Source: Candidatus Zixiibacteriota bacterium (GTDB lineage: Bacteria > Zixibacteria > MSB-5A5 > GN15 > FEB-12). Taken from it: DNA of 64,000 nt. Positions 8,781 to 17,298 of the stretch are shown piece by piece. Location: the NCBI GenBank assembly GCA_040753875.1, contig JBFMDV010000026.1:59579-123578 (forward strand), written 5' to 3'. A model generated the notes under the pieces. The model saw only the letters and a list, made by a program, of their open reading frames with translations, was not told the DNA's origin and did not search any database. Every line of letters starts with the position of its first letter. The stretch's first letter is position 1. Position numbers and translations under genes: made by a program.

Positions 8781-10838
8781 TCAAAACAGCCCAGCGCGAA
8801 GTTCCAATACGAATCGCCGCCCGGGGGACGGATAGTCGCCGTCGGTTAGCGTAAAACCGAACTGGTCTGGGCGCCGCTGGTCAGTGAGGTCAAATCCGGA
8901 TAAAGTCAACCGAATATGGGCATTAACGACCCATGAGAACCCGACGCCCAATTCGTACACTTGATGGAGGGTCTTGGTTGCCCCGCCCATGCGATTCACC
9001 CGATCGGAGGTGTATGCGCAATTCACGTTGGCAGCCATTCGGCTGTTGAGATCGGTGTCAAAATCCAATCGCCATTTCATGCTGGGCACATAAACAGCCT
9101 TGGCAAACTGATTGTCACCACCCAAAGTCTGATCCGCATGCTGAACCACGGCCCCAAAAGTGACCCGGTAGGTTTCCGCAGGACTTGCCTGGACAGAAAG
9201 GTCAAGACCATCGCTTCTGAACCGGTCGACATTCCGGGGTACCCACCGGAAACTGGTCGGATCCGGACGGTACTGAATCAGTGAATCGACACGTTGGCGG
9301 AATACGGTTAGCTCAATTGTCAGTCTGTCGTTCACGGGTTCCCATAGGAGACCGGCGGTGAGAGTTCGCGAGGTCTCAGGATGGAGGGCGCTATTGCCAC
9401 CGGTATATGGCTCGTTGGCAAACTGTTCGGCAATGGTCGGCAGCCGGAATGCGTATCCATAAGCGGACTTCAGCCGAAGGTCGGAAGTGACACCGTAGAT
9501 GAGACCGAGATTGTAGCTGGGTTGGGTCTGCCTCCCCCTGACGAGTTGAAGACGCCCGCTCCATTCCAATTGCAGCGCCGAACCGCTCTGCACCAAAAGG
9601 CCTGACCAGAGGTCAAGCTGGTTCTGGCCGTCAGCCCAGTAGTTGTAAGCAGCATATTCATAACCGAACGGGCTGGTCGAACCAACGGTACTGGTTACGA
9701 CATTCCGGTCGGAGCTGGTGGCCCGAAGGTATCCGGAAAGCCAGTCGGCCCCTGCTGAAACGGACAGATGCGAGAACTCGCGCAGAAACCGCGCGCTGAC
9801 ACCCGATGAACGCTTGTTGTAGATGTAGCGCGTGGAGACATCGACCGAATCGACCGTCAGGACGCTGTCGCCGGGGGACGACGGATCGGGGACATAGTAT
9901 GCCGCCATGTAATTGTAGAGCTGGTGATAATCGAGGTTCTTTTTTTCCCAGAACAGGTCAACTTGAATCTCCCCCACCGTGCGGTCATAAAATCGGTAGC
10001 CGGCATCGACTGAGTAATTCTCGTCCTTCTGGTGATCGTACAGACTGTAGGACTCCCGGCTGCCATAGGCAGGTATATAGGCTACGTCCGGGACCGGTCC
10101 CGGCACACCCAGCGAATCCGTGAAGTATCGTGCCGAGAGAGTCCATCGGTGATGATTGTCGCGTGACAGATAGTCGGAACGTATGCCGAATAGTGCTCTT
10201 TTGGAGCCGGCGTTGGGACGGTGATTATCGGCCTGCCCGTACTCGCCGGACGTCCCCACCCCGAGTGCACCCAACCGGCGGGAGAGATCAACGCGGTATT
10301 GCCGGAGTCCGAACGCGCCAAAGCGAGTAGTGGCGTCGATCCGGTCGGCGAGGGCGCTTCGTGAGATGAGGTTGAGAACGCCACCTACGGCATCGGATCC
10401 ATACAGCACCGATTGTGGCCCCTTCACCAATTCCACCCGCTCCAGTTCATCCGGGCTGAAGTCCGAGAGATTAAAACCGCCGAGAGAGTAGTCTTTCACC
10501 ACCCGGCCGTTATACAACAGGAGCATGCTTCGGTTGAAGACTCCCCAGTTGGACAGCGTGGCCACTGAACCAACTCCATTATATTGTCGTGTGTCGATCC
10601 CGAACCGGCCATCCAGAAGTTCCGGTAAGGACACCGAAACTCCGGATTGCTGCACCTGGACGACCCCAGTCGGCCAAACCGACTGCCCGGCTGTGGCGCC
10701 GAAACGATTAGCGGTGACAATGATGGAGTCTTTGAGGAGGCGGGGGTTATCCCGGCTGCTGAGGGTGTCGACTTCCGCGCGGGTTCCCGTCGCTCCCGCG
10801 AGCAGAAGCACCACCGGCAAAACAAACGCGTGCCGCAT
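8781..10838 (-). CDS. btuB: TonB-dependent cobalamin receptor (BtuB-like)
   Basis: The 685-residue product begins with a signal peptide (to about residue 21), followed by a TonB-box-like segment (IIVTANRFG), a plug domain (about 45-165, with VELVKGPQSVLYGSDAVGGVLNL) and a C-terminal beta-barrel ending in an aromatic strand (VLELRAGLF). Such proteins import vitamin B12 or chelated metals across the outer membrane using TonB energy. The identity as a B12 receptor is supported by the cobalamin riboswitch in its leader. The ATG has AAAGGAG at 7 nt. Expression should fall when cobalamin is plentiful. No btuCDF is in the window, so uptake across the inner membrane must be encoded elsewhere. Confidence 0.88.
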   Translation of the reverse strand: MRHAFVLPVVLLLAGATGTRAEVDTLSSRDNPRLLKDSIIVTANRFGATAGQSVWPTGVVQVQQSGVSVSLPELLDGRFGIDTRQYNGVGSVATLSNWGVFNRSMLLLYNGRVVKDYSLGGFNLSDFSPDELERVELVKGPQSVLYGSDAVGGVLNLISRSALADRIDATTRFGAFGLRQYRVDLSRRLGALGVGTSGEYGQADNHRPNAGSKRALFGIRSDYLSRDNHHRWTLSARYFTDSLGVPGPVPDVAYIPAYGSRESYSLYDHQKDENYSVDAGYRFYDRTVGEIQVDLFWEKKNLDYHQLYNYMAAYYVPDPSSPGDSVLTVDSVDVSTRYIYNKRSSGVSARFLREFSHLSVSAGADWLSGYLRATSSDRNVVTSTVGSTSPFGYEYAAYNYWADGQNQLDLWSGLLVQSGSALQLEWSGRLQLVRGRQTQPSYNLGLIYGVTSDLRLKSAYGYAFRLPTIAEQFANEPYTGGNSALHPETSRTLTAGLLWEPVNDRLTIELTVFRQRVDSLIQYRPDPTSFRWVPRNVDRFRSDGLDLSVQASPAETYRVTFGAVVQHADQTLGGDNQFAKAVYVPSMKWRLDFDTDLNSRMAANVNCAYTSDRVNRMGGATKTLHQVYELGVGFSWVVNAHIRLTLSGFDLTDQRRPDQFGFTLTDGDYPSPGRRFVLELRAGLF

Positions 10839-10913
10839 GGCAATCTCCTTTGAAGCTGCCGATGGCGCACGCCGAGATTGTAGTCAGCCCGCGCTGACGG
10901 CAGAACAGTGTTA

Positions 10914-11085
10914 TTGGGCCTCGGCAGGTTTCCTGGCTCGCGGCGTCAAACCTCCGTCAGGCGCCTTCCCCGTTTCGACAACGAGTGGCATCCGGCCTGC
11001 GGAGTAGCCGACACAGTAGCGGGGCTGCGACGGATTCGCACCGTCTTCCCTATTACCCATCCACTTTGGACGGCACCGAAGCGAT
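10914..11085 (-). promoter_or_regulatory. Cobalamin riboswitch
   Basis: On the minus strand the leader holds, in order, a GGTGCC stem, the TAATAGGGAA element, GGTGCGAATCC, GCAGCCCCGCTACTGTG, a GCCACT element and the closing GAGCCAGGAAACCTGCC box, which is the conserved order of the B12 aptamer. The aptamer ends about 76 nt before the btuB start. A GTCAGC/GCTGAC hairpin (10883-10898) follows it with no U run, so control is more likely at translation initiation than by termination. Confidence 0.95.
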
Positions 11086-11093
11086 GTAACAGG

Positions 11094-11122
11094 AATTAAG
11101 CTTGCGTGTCGCCGGTTGTCAA
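11094..11122 (-). promoter_or_regulatory. Probable promoter of the btuB leader
   Basis: Minus strand: a perfect TTGACA at 11117-11122, a 17-nt spacer and TTAATT at 11094-11099. The -10 is poor (3 of 6), but the position puts the transcript start right at the 5' end of the riboswitch. Confidence 0.5.
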
Positions 11123-11143
11123 GCGATCAGACTTTGACAGACA

Positions 11144-11992
11144 TCATTGATGCACGTAGATGACCTTACGTCGGTAATCGATGGTAATGGTGTGATCGAC
11201 AAGAAATGTTCCGCCCAGTATCCCTTCAAACGAAGCCTGCGGGGCTGCTTTCTTGAATGAATCGAGATTGGACACGACCGCCCGTACCCCGGCGCTTCGT
11301 GCGCTCTCGCCAAGCTGGACGGAATCAAGCGTGACCAGATTGCGTTCATCGGGAGTCAAGTGGAGCTTCGATGCCAGCTGTTCGGAAACGGCAGTGTAGC
11401 TGGCACAGTAATCGAGAATCATGGGCACGGTCGTGTCCCCATTGAGCGACACGTCGACCAGCACCAGATGCCGCAATTGCCGGAACTGGATCGTCTCGTA
11501 CCGTTTACCGGCAAGCGAATGAGGCATGTCAGATCGAAGCTCGATCGACTTTTGGGGATAGTCCACGGTCACGAAATACTGCTGAAGTATGTTCTGCCCA
11601 ATCAGCCCGTCAGGGTGATCCTCTTTCCCCTCTTTGCTTAAGGCGGCAATATCAATCATCGTTGCCGGCACGCTGACCATCATTGGCAGATCGGCGATCT
11701 CAAGGGAGCGAAGCGCAATGGTTCGTGCCTCGCTGCTGCCGTCGATGCCGGTCACTTTTCGTTCGGGCGCTCCTGCCTCACCTTTGAGGCCATACTTCTC
11801 GGCAAATGACTTGTCGATGTACAGATGGTCGGCACCGGTATCCAGTCCGAACCGGGCAGTGATGTTCCCGTTAATGGTCACTTCCACAATGACCAGCCCG
11901 CGCGATGGATCGAATGGGATGACGGCACCCACTAGGTGGCTTGCCAGGGTTACCAGAAATCCCGTTACGAAGGACACAAGTGATAGTCTCAT
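11144..11992 (-). CDS. Exported two-lobed retropepsin-like aspartyl protease
   Basis: From the Met at 11992 the 282-residue protein starts with a signal peptide or anchor (to about residue 23). Lobe one (about 30-155) has the aspartyl protease motif DTGA at residues 51-54 and a matching GLIGQNIL strand. Lobe two (about 170-282) repeats the fold with LDYCAS at 193-198 and GILGGTFL, so its active site reads Asp-Tyr-Cys-Ala instead of Asp-Thr-Gly-Ala. Bacterial relatives usually carry one lobe and dimerise. The gene is the last of the ccmA-ccmB run, 71 nt behind ccmB. The start is uncertain: a second Met lies at 12007 and neither has a clear ribosome site. Confidence 0.7.
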   Translation of the reverse strand: MRLSLVSFVTGFLVTLASHLVGAVIPFDPSRGLVIVEVTINGNITARFGLDTGADHLYIDKSFAEKYGLKGEAGAPERKVTGIDGSSEARTIALRSLEIADLPMMVSVPATMIDIAALSKEGKEDHPDGLIGQNILQQYFVTVDYPQKSIELRSDMPHSLAGKRYETIQFRQLRHLVLVDVSLNGDTTVPMILDYCASYTAVSEQLASKLHLTPDERNLVTLDSVQLGESARSAGVRAVVSNLDSFKKAAPQASFEGILGGTFLVDHTITIDYRRKVIYVHQ

Positions 11993-12063
11993 AGTATGAA
12001 TTCCCATAGCATCAATATCGACGTCGCTAAAACAGTATACAGCGGAATTTTGAGCACGGCCGG

Positions 12064-12747
12064 CTATTCCAGCCAGACGAAACGAAACAGGAGGATTGAG
12101 AGCGTGATCATCACCACCGAGTAGGCAACCAGCCCTTGCAGGTACATCCAAACCTCGCCGAACGATCTGCCATCCATTACCTGGGCTGTCCCCCCTACCA
12201 GCAGGAGGAGTATCGGGATAAGAATAGGGAACGAAAGTACAGCGAAGAGCGCTCCTTTCACCGCTGCTTTGGCGATAATTGCCCCGACCAGGGTTGTCGC
12301 GGCACAGAGACCGATCACGCCAAGGACCAGAATGACAATGATTACGCCAATTCCAGTTATGGGAGCATCGGTGAACATAAAAAACAGCGGCGTGATGATG
12401 GCCGTCATGGCGGACAAGAGCGAGAGGTTAAAGAACAGCTTGCCGAGATAAATAGCGGTTGGGTCGGCGCGCAGTTTGAGCACCAGCGCCGTACCGGTCT
12501 CTTCCTCGCGCACGAACGCCTGCGCCAGACCGGACATAGCGGAGAAGAAAATGATGGTCCATAAGAGGGCAGCAAGAAGTTTGGGCGGCAGCCCGGCCTG
12601 TCCCAGCGAATACGACACCACCGCCAGCGTGGTTATGCCGAACATGAGGATGGCGTTCAGCGCGTATCGCGTGCGGAGCTCCTGCCGGAGATCCTTGGCG
12701 AACACCGCGAACGCTTTACTGGCCAACCCGACAGAGTTGTCCGGCAA
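12064..12747 (-). CDS. ccmB: CcmB-like ABC haem exporter permease
   Basis: The 227-residue protein has six hydrophobic segments with the CcmB hallmark FVREEETGTALVLKL between helices two and three. CcmB pairs with the CcmA ATPase in system I cytochrome c maturation, where the complex releases holo-CcmE. The gene overlaps the end of the ATPase gene by 32 nt, so the two are translated together. No ccmC, ccmE or ccmF is in the window. Confidence 0.85.
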   Translation of the reverse strand: MPDNSVGLASKAFAVFAKDLRQELRTRYALNAILMFGITTLAVVSYSLGQAGLPPKLLAALLWTIIFFSAMSGLAQAFVREEETGTALVLKLRADPTAIYLGKLFFNLSLLSAMTAIITPLFFMFTDAPITGIGVIIVILVLGVIGLCAATTLVGAIIAKAAVKGALFAVLSFPILIPILLLLVGGTAQVMDGRSFGEVWMYLQGLVAYSVVMITLSILLFRFVWLE

Positions 12748-13333
12748 GACCCTGCTCCTCCGTTTCGTTGGTGGCGATTATGATGATCGCTTTCGACCGT
12801 TGCTCTTCCACCAGGTCAAACACGATCCGCTTCCCGGCATCATCCAGATTGGCGGTCGGTTCATCGATAAACAGAAACGCCGGCTTGTTGAGGAGCGCCA
12901 CCGCATATTTCAATCGCTGCTTCATTCCCGATGAGTACGCCCCCACAAGATCATCCCCCCGCCCCTCCAGACCGACTCGACCTAACAGGGCGTTGATCTC
13001 CTTGCCGGTGATGTTTCCGCCGGAGACGGCTGCAAAGAACGTCAAATTTTCTTCCGCCGTGAGACTGTCATACAAGTTGAGGTATGGGGACACCAGCGAT
13101 GTCCGCGCACGGATTTCGGCGTCATCAAGCGCCCGGTCGCCATCGGTGTATTCGATCCGCCCCCTGGTCGCTCTCAGGCCGGCCAGAAGAACCATCAGCA
13201 GCGTTGACTTGCCGGAACCATTCGGCCCCACCACCGCAAGTGACTGACCGGTAGTCAATTGAAATGAAATGTCGGAGAACACTTTCCGCGGACCAAATCG
13301 CTTGGCCAGCCCCTCGACCGTCAGCTTGTACAT
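12716..13333 (-). CDS. ccmA: CcmA-like ABC ATPase
   Basis: A compact 205-residue ABC ATPase: Walker A GPNGSGKST, signature YSSGMKQR, Walker B FLFIDEPTANLD. The short length and coupling to CcmB support a role in cytochrome c biogenesis. The signature reads Ser-Ser-Gly-Met in place of Leu-Ser-Gly-Gly. The start codon lacks a clear ribosome site; the gene is 54 nt behind the DUF1573 gene. Confidence 0.85.
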   Translation of the reverse strand: MYKLTVEGLAKRFGPRKVFSDISFQLTTGQSLAVVGPNGSGKSTLLMVLLAGLRATRGRIEYTDGDRALDDAEIRARTSLVSPYLNLYDSLTAEENLTFFAAVSGGNITGKEINALLGRVGLEGRGDDLVGAYSSGMKQRLKYAVALLNKPAFLFIDEPTANLDDAGKRIVFDLVEEQRSKAIIIIATNETEEQGLAGQLCRVGQ

Positions 13334-13387
13334 GGGTGGGAATAAATACCGGGGTTCGGCAAAATCAAATCAAAAACGACGACGCGG

Positions 13388-14113
13388 CTACTTGTTCGTC
13401 GACGCCGCGGTTCCGTCCGTGGGCCGATACAACCTACCCACAAAGACCGATATTCGTGTCCGGTCCTCGCCATCGAACTCGATCGTGATCGACTCCTCAA
13501 AGTTCTTCTCGATCGCATTTTCATGGACCATGATCTGGCCTTCGATCGAACTGTTTGCTTTGAGTTTTGGCGGCAGGGTAACATCGAAACTCTTGTGAGA
13601 CGAATCTACTACCATGACGTTTTGATCGACGTTGGAGTGATTCGTGATTGTGAATTTGGCTTTGCGGCGCAGTTTGTTGAACTGGGAGACATCGACACGG
13701 GAAGGCGTGATTGAGATCGGCTGCAGGCTGTCGGTCGCTTTGACGATATCGGCGAACAATTTGAGATAAATCTTCTCGGGGTTAGAGCTGGTGACGAAAT
13801 AGGGTCGTTTGGCAATACGTCCCACGAATCCCTTGGTTGAAAGGGTGATGTCGAGCCGGGTGCTGTCGCCAGGCGCGAGGACCGAATCGAGCAGCGGCGC
13901 TTTGGTACATCCACAGCCCGGTTCCACCTCGACTATGCGGACCGTTTGGTCCCCGACCGACTTGATCCAGAAGGCGTGAGTGAGAATAGTACCCTGAGCC
14001 GTCATTCCGAAGTCAAAACTGTCGTCGGTGAACTTTGCCTTGGGACCACCAAACACCTGGCTGGCACAGACAGCAACGAACAGTATGAGCGATGAGAGTA
14101 TACGCATGCTCAT
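13388..14113 (-). CDS. Exported DUF1573 protein (Hydin/ASPM-like Ig fold)
   Basis: The 241-residue protein has a signal peptide (cleavage near residue 22) and a first domain with the DUF1573 signature: FDFG near the start, then VEPGCGCTKA with a Cys-Gly-Cys pair, then LAPGDSTRLDI. A second, similar beta-sandwich follows to the C-terminus. These are periplasmic or surface proteins of unknown function common in Bacteroidetes and relatives. The gene starts 9 nt behind lepB, so the two are one transcript. A second Met two codons in is an equal start candidate. Confidence 0.75.
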   Translation of the reverse strand: MSMRILSSLILFVAVCASQVFGGPKAKFTDDSFDFGMTAQGTILTHAFWIKSVGDQTVRIVEVEPGCGCTKAPLLDSVLAPGDSTRLDITLSTKGFVGRIAKRPYFVTSSNPEKIYLKLFADIVKATDSLQPISITPSRVDVSQFNKLRRKAKFTITNHSNVDQNVMVVDSSHKSFDVTLPPKLKANSSIEGQIMVHENAIEKNFEESITIEFDGEDRTRISVFVGRLYRPTDGTAASTNK

Positions 14114-14122
14114 GCGAAATCG

Positions 14123-14893
14123 TCAGGAGATCAGGTGAAACAGCCTGTTCCAGCGGACCTTTTCGAAGAAATGCACCGCATTGTAGATGAACACCCTCGG
14201 CACCGAGAGCGGATCGGACACCGATACCGGCGGCGATTCGTACTTGCTGTCGTCCCATGACCAGTGGATAAGGATCGCTTTGCCGAGGATCATCTCCTTG
14301 GAGACGGCCGACCAGTAACGGGAATCATACGAGTTGTCCCGATTGTCCCCCATCATAAAATAGTGGTCGCGCGGCACGATATAGGGGCCGAAATTATCGC
14401 GACTGTTCTGTCCGCCGATCGTTCGCGGCATGATGTTCTGGGCGCCGGAGATGGTGGTGTCGATGAACTTCGAATGGGGCGGATTAGGGAATATTTGGCG
14501 ATTCACGTACAGAACCTTGTCCTTCACCTCAATAGTGTCGCCCGGTTGGCCCACGCACCGCTTGATGTACTTGGTGACACCGTCGCCGGGGAAAATGAAG
14601 ATCACGACATCGCCGCGCTTTGGCTCCGTGAACCCGGGCAGCCGCCAGTCCACCAATGGGATGCGCGCACCGTACACGAACTTGTTGGCCAGGAGAAAAT
14701 CCCCGATCAGCAGTGTGTCTTCCATAGAGGAGGTCGGGATTTTATAGGCCTCGACCACTGAGGTCTTGATGATAAGGGCAAGCACGACGGCGATACCGAT
14801 CTGCTTGACGTTTTCCCAAAGGGACTCGGTTACGGACGGTTTCCGGGGCCGTTCTATCGACTGTCTGCGGGAGTCGGTCCTGGTACTACTCAT
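14123..14893 (-). CDS. lepB: Signal peptidase I
   Basis: Removes signal peptides from proteins exported by Sec or Tat. The 256-residue protein has one N-terminal membrane helix (about 34-52), the nucleophile Ser in IPTSSMEDTLL, the general base Lys in TKYIKRCVG, and the GDNRDNSYDSRYW box. It keeps the periplasmic insert between the Lys box and the GDNRDNS box. The start at 14893 has AAAGGAG 11 nt upstream; a frame beginning 17 codons earlier is less likely. It lies behind rseP (82 nt) and before DUF1573. Confidence 0.93.
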   Translation of the reverse strand: MSSTRTDSRRQSIERPRKPSVTESLWENVKQIGIAVVLALIIKTSVVEAYKIPTSSMEDTLLIGDFLLANKFVYGARIPLVDWRLPGFTEPKRGDVVIFIFPGDGVTKYIKRCVGQPGDTIEVKDKVLYVNRQIFPNPPHSKFIDTTISGAQNIMPRTIGGQNSRDNFGPYIVPRDHYFMMGDNRDNSYDSRYWSAVSKEMILGKAILIHWSWDDSKYESPPVSVSDPLSVPRVFIYNAVHFFEKVRWNRLFHLIS

Positions 14894-14975
14894 GCTCGCT
14901 TTCACTCCTTTGGCCAACCACATACCGGCGCCAATTATCCACAAATCATTGTACGCGCAACTGGCCGCCGAGTTG

Positions 14976-16046
14976 TCAGAACCCTCGGATAATTCTCAGG
15001 ACATCATTATAGGTTACGAAAATGATCAGGCCAAACAAAAAGATGATACCGACCTGCTGCGCCAACGCACGCGCCCGGATAGACAACGGGACACCTCTGA
15101 TCTTCTCGATCAGCAGGAACAGCAGGTGGCCGCCATCGAGGATCGGGATCGGCAGGACATTGAGTACCGCCAGATTGACGGACAACAGCGCCATGAAGAA
15201 GAACAGACTTGATGCCCCCTTCTCCGCTTCCTTGCCCGACTGCTGAGCTATAAAGAGCGGGCCGCCGATCATTTTCGCCGAAACCTGGCCGGAAATCGCT
15301 TTCTTGACGAATTTGATCGTCTCCCAGACGATCACGTGCGTGGTGACAAAGCCGCGCTGAATGGATTCGACGACACCGTAGCTCTGGTATCCGAGAACTT
15401 TCTGCGTGAACCCGATTATGCCGATCGAGTCTACGCCCCCTTCGATATTGGGAACCTCTTCGACTTTAGTAGTGATGGCGGCACGAATGGTATCGCCGCT
15501 GCGGAGCCAGGCCAGCTCAATGGGCGTGGCCAGATGACTGTTAATGCGCGTCCGGAGCGAATCGAAATTGTTGACAACGGCGCCATCGGCCATGATGATC
15601 TGATCACCTTCGGCCAAACCGGCCTGGGAGGCAGGACTATCCTTGGCCACCGTGCCAACCAGCACCCGTGTATCATCAAAAAGGGGACGGCCGCCAAACA
15701 GGAATATGCCGATCAGGAGCGCGATCGCCAGAACATAGTTCATGAAAGGGCCGGCGAAGATCACGGCTGCGCGCTGGACAATGGTTTTGGACATGAACTC
15801 GTATGGTGCACCGCTGGCTTCATCATCCGGGTTTTCTCCGGTCATCTTGACGAATCCACCGAGCGGAATCACCCCAATGCAATAGGTGGTTTCGCCAACC
15901 TGTTTTGAGAAAATGTTCGGCGGAAACCCTAATGAAAATTTCTCGACCTTGATTCCCACCTTCTTAGCCACTAGAAAGTGGCCAAGCTCGTGGATGAAGA
16001 TCAGGATCCCGAGAACGAAGATGAACGATACGATGGTCAACAACAT
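14976..16046 (-). CDS. rseP: Site-2 membrane metalloprotease RseP
   Basis: Intramembrane zinc protease that cuts anti-sigma factors and leftover signal peptides. The 356-residue product shows HELGH at about residue 20 in the first helix, a single PDZ domain (about 110-200, DSPASQAGLAEGDQI) and the C-terminal zinc ligand motif in LPIPILDGGH. E. coli RseP has two PDZ domains and about 450 residues; the one-PDZ form is the usual short form. The start has GGAG 8 nt upstream and overlaps the end of dxr by 10 nt. Confidence 0.94.
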   Translation of the reverse strand: MLLTIVSFIFVLGILIFIHELGHFLVAKKVGIKVEKFSLGFPPNIFSKQVGETTYCIGVIPLGGFVKMTGENPDDEASGAPYEFMSKTIVQRAAVIFAGPFMNYVLAIALLIGIFLFGGRPLFDDTRVLVGTVAKDSPASQAGLAEGDQIIMADGAVVNNFDSLRTRINSHLATPIELAWLRSGDTIRAAITTKVEEVPNIEGGVDSIGIIGFTQKVLGYQSYGVVESIQRGFVTTHVIVWETIKFVKKAISGQVSAKMIGGPLFIAQQSGKEAEKGASSLFFFMALLSVNLAVLNVLPIPILDGGHLLFLLIEKIRGVPLSIRARALAQQVGIIFLFGLIIFVTYNDVLRIIRGF

Positions 16047-17206
16047 GCCGTATTCTCCACTTGTCGGCGGGCCATGTCCCGCGCTTGTTCATCCACCCGG
16101 AGGATATCCTCCAGCGACGGTTCCTGTAACACCGAAACCTGTCCGACCGTTTCCGTAACAATATCGGTTATTTCGGTAAAGCGAATACGCCGTTCCAGGA
16201 ACGCACCAACCGCTATTTCGTTGGCGGCGTTGTACACGGCCGGCGCGGTACCGCCGGTACGGGCCACCTCGTAGGCGAGCCGAAGGAGCGGGAATTTTTC
16301 ATAGTCGGCCAATTCGAAGGTCAGTGACTTCAGCATTCTCCAGTTCACCTGTCCAAACTCCGACTGCACACGCTCCGGCCAGAATAACGCATAGCTGATT
16401 GGTAGACGCATGTCCGGCTGCGAAAGTTGCGCCATGACCGATGAATCCACAAACTCGACCATCGAGTGGATGACCGACTGCGGGTGCACCAACACGTTCA
16501 CCTTGTCTACAGATACGCCGAACAGGGTCACTGCTTCGATCACTTCCAGCCCTTTGTTGACCAGGGTGGACGAGTCGATGGTGATTTTTGGACCCATTTT
16601 CCAGGTCGGATGCGCGAGAGCCTGCTCCACCGTAATCTGCGCGAATTGCTCAATAGGTAACTGCCGGAACGGTCCGCCGGAGGCGGTCAGAATGAGAGAC
16701 CTGATCTCGTTCACGCGACCGGCACTGAGCGCCTGCCAGATGGCGGAATGCTCGGAGTCGATGGGAAGCACGTGCGCGCCGCTCTCTTTGATGAGCGAAG
16801 GGAAAAGCGGCCCGCCCGCCACCAGTGATTCCTTGTTGGCCAAGGCAAGGTTTTTCCTTTGTCGCAGCGTTTCCAGCGAGACTCGCAGACCGGCAGCCCC
16901 AACGACGGCATTCACCACGATCTCGGTTTCCGGAAGCCGCGTCAATCCTATGAGGCCCTCTTCACCTTCGAGGATACGGACCTGCTCTCCGGCGAGGCGG
17001 TGTTTGAGAATTGGAACTTGCGAGGAATCGACGATGCAAAGCGTTGAGGGGCGAAACTCGTGATACTGCTCGACCAGCATGGTGGCGTTGTGGTGTGCGG
17101 CAAGCGCCGAAACAACGAACCGGCCCGGGTGCCGACGGACCACATCCAGAGTCGACCGCCCAATCGATCCGGTTGAGCCAAGGATGACGATTTGCTTAGG
17201 TATCAT
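16037..17206 (-). CDS. dxr: 1-deoxy-D-xylulose 5-phosphate reductoisomerase
   Basis: Second step of the MEP isoprenoid pathway: NADPH-dependent conversion of DXP to MEP. The 389-residue chain has the NADPH loop GSTGSIGRSTLD at the start, the metal and substrate motif SEHSAIWQ, and PTWKMGPKITIDSSTLVNKG. Length is normal for the family. Start ATG at 17206 with a GGTGAG just before it. Neighbour rseP overlaps it, a pairing common in bacteria. Confidence 0.96.
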   Translation of the reverse strand: MIPKQIVILGSTGSIGRSTLDVVRRHPGRFVVSALAAHHNATMLVEQYHEFRPSTLCIVDSSQVPILKHRLAGEQVRILEGEEGLIGLTRLPETEIVVNAVVGAAGLRVSLETLRQRKNLALANKESLVAGGPLFPSLIKESGAHVLPIDSEHSAIWQALSAGRVNEIRSLILTASGGPFRQLPIEQFAQITVEQALAHPTWKMGPKITIDSSTLVNKGLEVIEAVTLFGVSVDKVNVLVHPQSVIHSMVEFVDSSVMAQLSQPDMRLPISYALFWPERVQSEFGQVNWRMLKSLTFELADYEKFPLLRLAYEVARTGGTAPAVYNAANEIAVGAFLERRIRFTEITDIVTETVGQVSVLQEPSLEDILRVDEQARDMARRQVENTACC

Positions 17207-17236
17207 CCGATCTCACCACTGGGAATCTGTTCGGCC

Positions 17237-17263
17237 AAAAAGGCGGAGGAGAACCTCCGCCTT
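17237..17263 (-). terminator. Rho-independent terminator of the cyclophilin gene
   Basis: On the minus strand AAGGCGGAGG pairs with CCTCCGCCTT (10 bp, 4-nt loop); the T run closing the right arm extends to five Ts. It sits 35 nt behind the cyclophilin stop codon and separates it from dxr. Confidence 0.85.
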
Positions 17264-17298
17264 GCCGGCGCATTTAATTGATCGAGGAAATCCGTTTG

